Positions 62,831-64,000 of a stretch of DNA of 64,000 bases are shown one piece after another. Below the pieces are notes generated by a model. The model had not been told where the DNA came from. It was given only the letters and a program-made list of their open reading frames with translations, and made no database searches. The stretch lies in the NCBI GenBank assembly GCA_030646035.1, contig JAUSMY010000061.1, positions 62,001 to 126,000 on the forward strand, given 5' to 3'. This DNA comes from Thermodesulfovibrionia bacterium. GTDB taxonomy: Bacteria > Nitrospirota > Thermodesulfovibrionia > UBA6902. The stretch's first letter is position 1. Every line of letters starts with the position of its first letter. The position numbers and the translations under genes were made by a program.

Positions 62831-64000
62831 AGCCGGTACTTTTGCTGGTTGACCTGCAGAATGATTTTTTGCGGACGCGTTCCCTTGAACCTGCGGCCGG
62901 CAAGGTTATTGAGCGTGCCTCTGCACTTCTCGCCGGGTGCAGATCATCAGGGATACCTGTGATCCATATATGGACGACGGTAAGGCCAGGCGGTGAGATC
63001 TATATGCCTCACTGGAAACGACTTGAGAAGATGCCATGCATAGATGGGACAGAAGGGCATGCTGTTCCAATATCCCTTCAGCCTGTCAGATCAGAAAAGA
63101 TCGTTCATAAGGCCTTTTTCAGCGCTTTTGAAGATGGCGTGCTTGATAATCTTCTGGATTCGCTGAAATCTGATACAATTCTGATTGCAGGTTTATACCT
63201 TCATGGATGTATCAGGGCTACGGTCCTTGACGCTTACCAGAGAGGCTATAAAATATTTGTTGCAGAAGATGCTGTTTCCAGTAATGACCCGCTTCATTCT
63301 GCGGTGACCCGCCGTTACCTTGAGAAGAGGGCGGCAGATTTTATTCCGGTCTGCGATATGCTGTCTTTCTCAGGCAAAAAAGAAGAGAATTACATGCATG
63401 GCGATAATGCTCCGGCTTTGCTTCCTGCAATGGTTATCGCCGATGCCCCGGCAGAGATCGGTTCATCAGAGTGTTTTGAGCATATATCCCCAAGGGGGAA
63501 GAATGAGAGCCTGTGGAGAGTTCCGATCTGCGGGGATAAGCAGGTATCGGAGGCAACCTCTGTTGCGTATGAGAGCTGGTTGGAATGGAGGGACACGCCT
63601 CTTTCATATCGTGCCGAGAAATTAAGATGTCTTTCTGTTTTGCTTGAGGCAGAGTCACGGGAGCTATCGGAACAGATGGCGTATGAGATCGGCAAGCCGG
63701 TTGCTTATGGAGAGGCTGAAGTAGCGCGGAGCATTGCATTGCTTAAGGCTGTATCACAGCATGCGTCAGACAGATTGCTGAGAAAATGCAGCACAGGATC
63801 CCGGCTCCGTTACCGGCCTCAGGGCGTTATCGCTGCAATAACACCGTGGAATAATCCGTTGGCGATCCCGCTTGGAAAGATCGCTCCCGCATTGATATAT
63901 GGAAACACTGTTGTATGGAAACCTGCTCTTGAGGCATCATCAATTGCCCTAAGAATAATGAATCTCCTGAAGTCAGCGGGATGCCAGCCCGGTACGGTTA
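62827..64000 (+). CDS. isochorismatase-like hydrolase fused to aldehyde dehydrogenase (partial)
   Basis: The gene runs off the right edge after about 391 codons. Residues 1-180 form a cysteine hydrolase of the isochorismatase/nicotinamidase group. It has the triad Asp9 (LLLVDLQNDFL), Lys95 (IVHKAFFSAF) and Cys128 (GLYLHGCIRATV). From about residue 215 an aldehyde dehydrogenase starts, with YRPQGVIAAITPWNNPLAIP and ALIYGNTVVWKPALEASSIA of its NAD domain. There is no stop or frameshift between the parts, so this is one fused polypeptide. Confidence 0.85.
   Translation, partial: MKPVLLLVDLQNDFLRTRSLEPAAGKVIERASALLAGCRSSGIPVIHIWTTVRPGGEIYMPHWKRLEKMPCIDGTEGHAVPISLQPVRSEKIVHKAFFSAFEDGVLDNLLDSLKSDTILIAGLYLHGCIRATVLDAYQRGYKIFVAEDAVSSNDPLHSAVTRRYLEKRAADFIPVCDMLSFSGKKEENYMHGDNAPALLPAMVIADAPAEIGSSECFEHISPRGKNESLWRVPICGDKQVSEATSVAYESWLEWRDTPLSYRAEKLRCLSVLLEAESRELSEQMAYEIGKPVAYGEAEVARSIALLKAVSQHASDRLLRKCSTGSRLRYRPQGVIAAITPWNNPLAIPLGKIAPALIYGNTVVWKPALEASSIALRIMNLLKSAGCQPGTV

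Overview
The window reads as a chromosome segment of a Gram-negative, probably anaerobic bacterium. The best guess is an uncultured member of Nitrospirota (Thermodesulfovibrionia-like) or a neighbouring deep lineage. This rests on the gene repertoire and order: lexA-orf-dinB, argH-lptM-gmhA-glmU-glmS, a bacterial deoxyhypusine synthase homologue, selA-selB, a CIRCE-type groESL and many SPASM radical SAM enzymes. It is an inference from protein flavour, because the window contains no rRNA.

Layout. 0-5 kb: the start of dapA (reverse), tatA-tatC, a small zinc-ribbon gene and yajC-secD-secF. 5-10.5 kb: recJ, followed by an accessory stretch of four reverse-strand genes (HAD lipoprotein, acidic repeat protein, SGNH hydrolase, PAS-GGDEF). 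These genes are separated by imperfect palindromes resembling integron attC sites and are bracketed by degenerate copies of the recJ 3' end. 10.5-16.6 kb: the stringent-response gene rsh, ogt, groES-groEL under CIRCE, a rhomboid protease and a DUF523 gene. 16.6-21.2 kb: tmRNA, a DHS-like gene, DUF2703, an SOS operon (lexA-orf-dinB) under a 28-bp operator, and a tiny lipoprotein. 21.3-25.1 kb: a 609-aa protein of unknown function, a flavin reductase, a lipoprotein and a ParE-type toxin-antitoxin pair. 25.1-38.1 kb: a dense housekeeping block (argH, lptM-like, gmhA, glmU, glmS, pcrA, gatC, panD, yqeY, nif3-like, dnaG, rpoD). 38.1-44.3 kb: an AT-rich accessory island with a DUF433/DUF5615 pair, a P-loop ATPase with an HEPN-like C terminus, a 3' fragment of a tRNA-Leu gene, Bro-N, galT and HicB remnants, and orphan genes. 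44.4-52.6 kb: rpmE, prfA-prmC-murA-hisD and selA-selB. 52.6-64 kb: a surface-glycan-like biosynthetic cluster (two GT2, one GT4, two intact and one decayed SPASM radical SAM genes, a Wzx-type flippase, an adenylate-forming enzyme, an isopropylmalate-dehydrogenase-like enzyme and an isochorismatase-aldehyde dehydrogenase fusion that runs off the end).

Genes working together. Tat and Sec genes form two protein-export operons. gmhA, glmU, glmS and murA supply envelope sugar precursors, and the terminal cluster probably builds and exports a decorated glycan. LexA with DinB and the small orf forms an SOS cassette. dnaG-rpoD, prfA-prmC and selA-selB are classic translation/replication neighbours.

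A recurrent signal not explained by gene content is the placement of a sigma-70-like -10 box only 6-7 bp before the ATG of several genes lacking a Shine-Dalgarno sequence (lexA, rsh, argH, glmU, the 609-aa gene, the flippase, possibly selA). This predicts leaderless mRNAs. The strongest mobile-DNA signals are the attC-like palindromes, the repeated recJ 3' ends and the tRNA-Leu remnant. No integrase, CRISPR array or rRNA was found.
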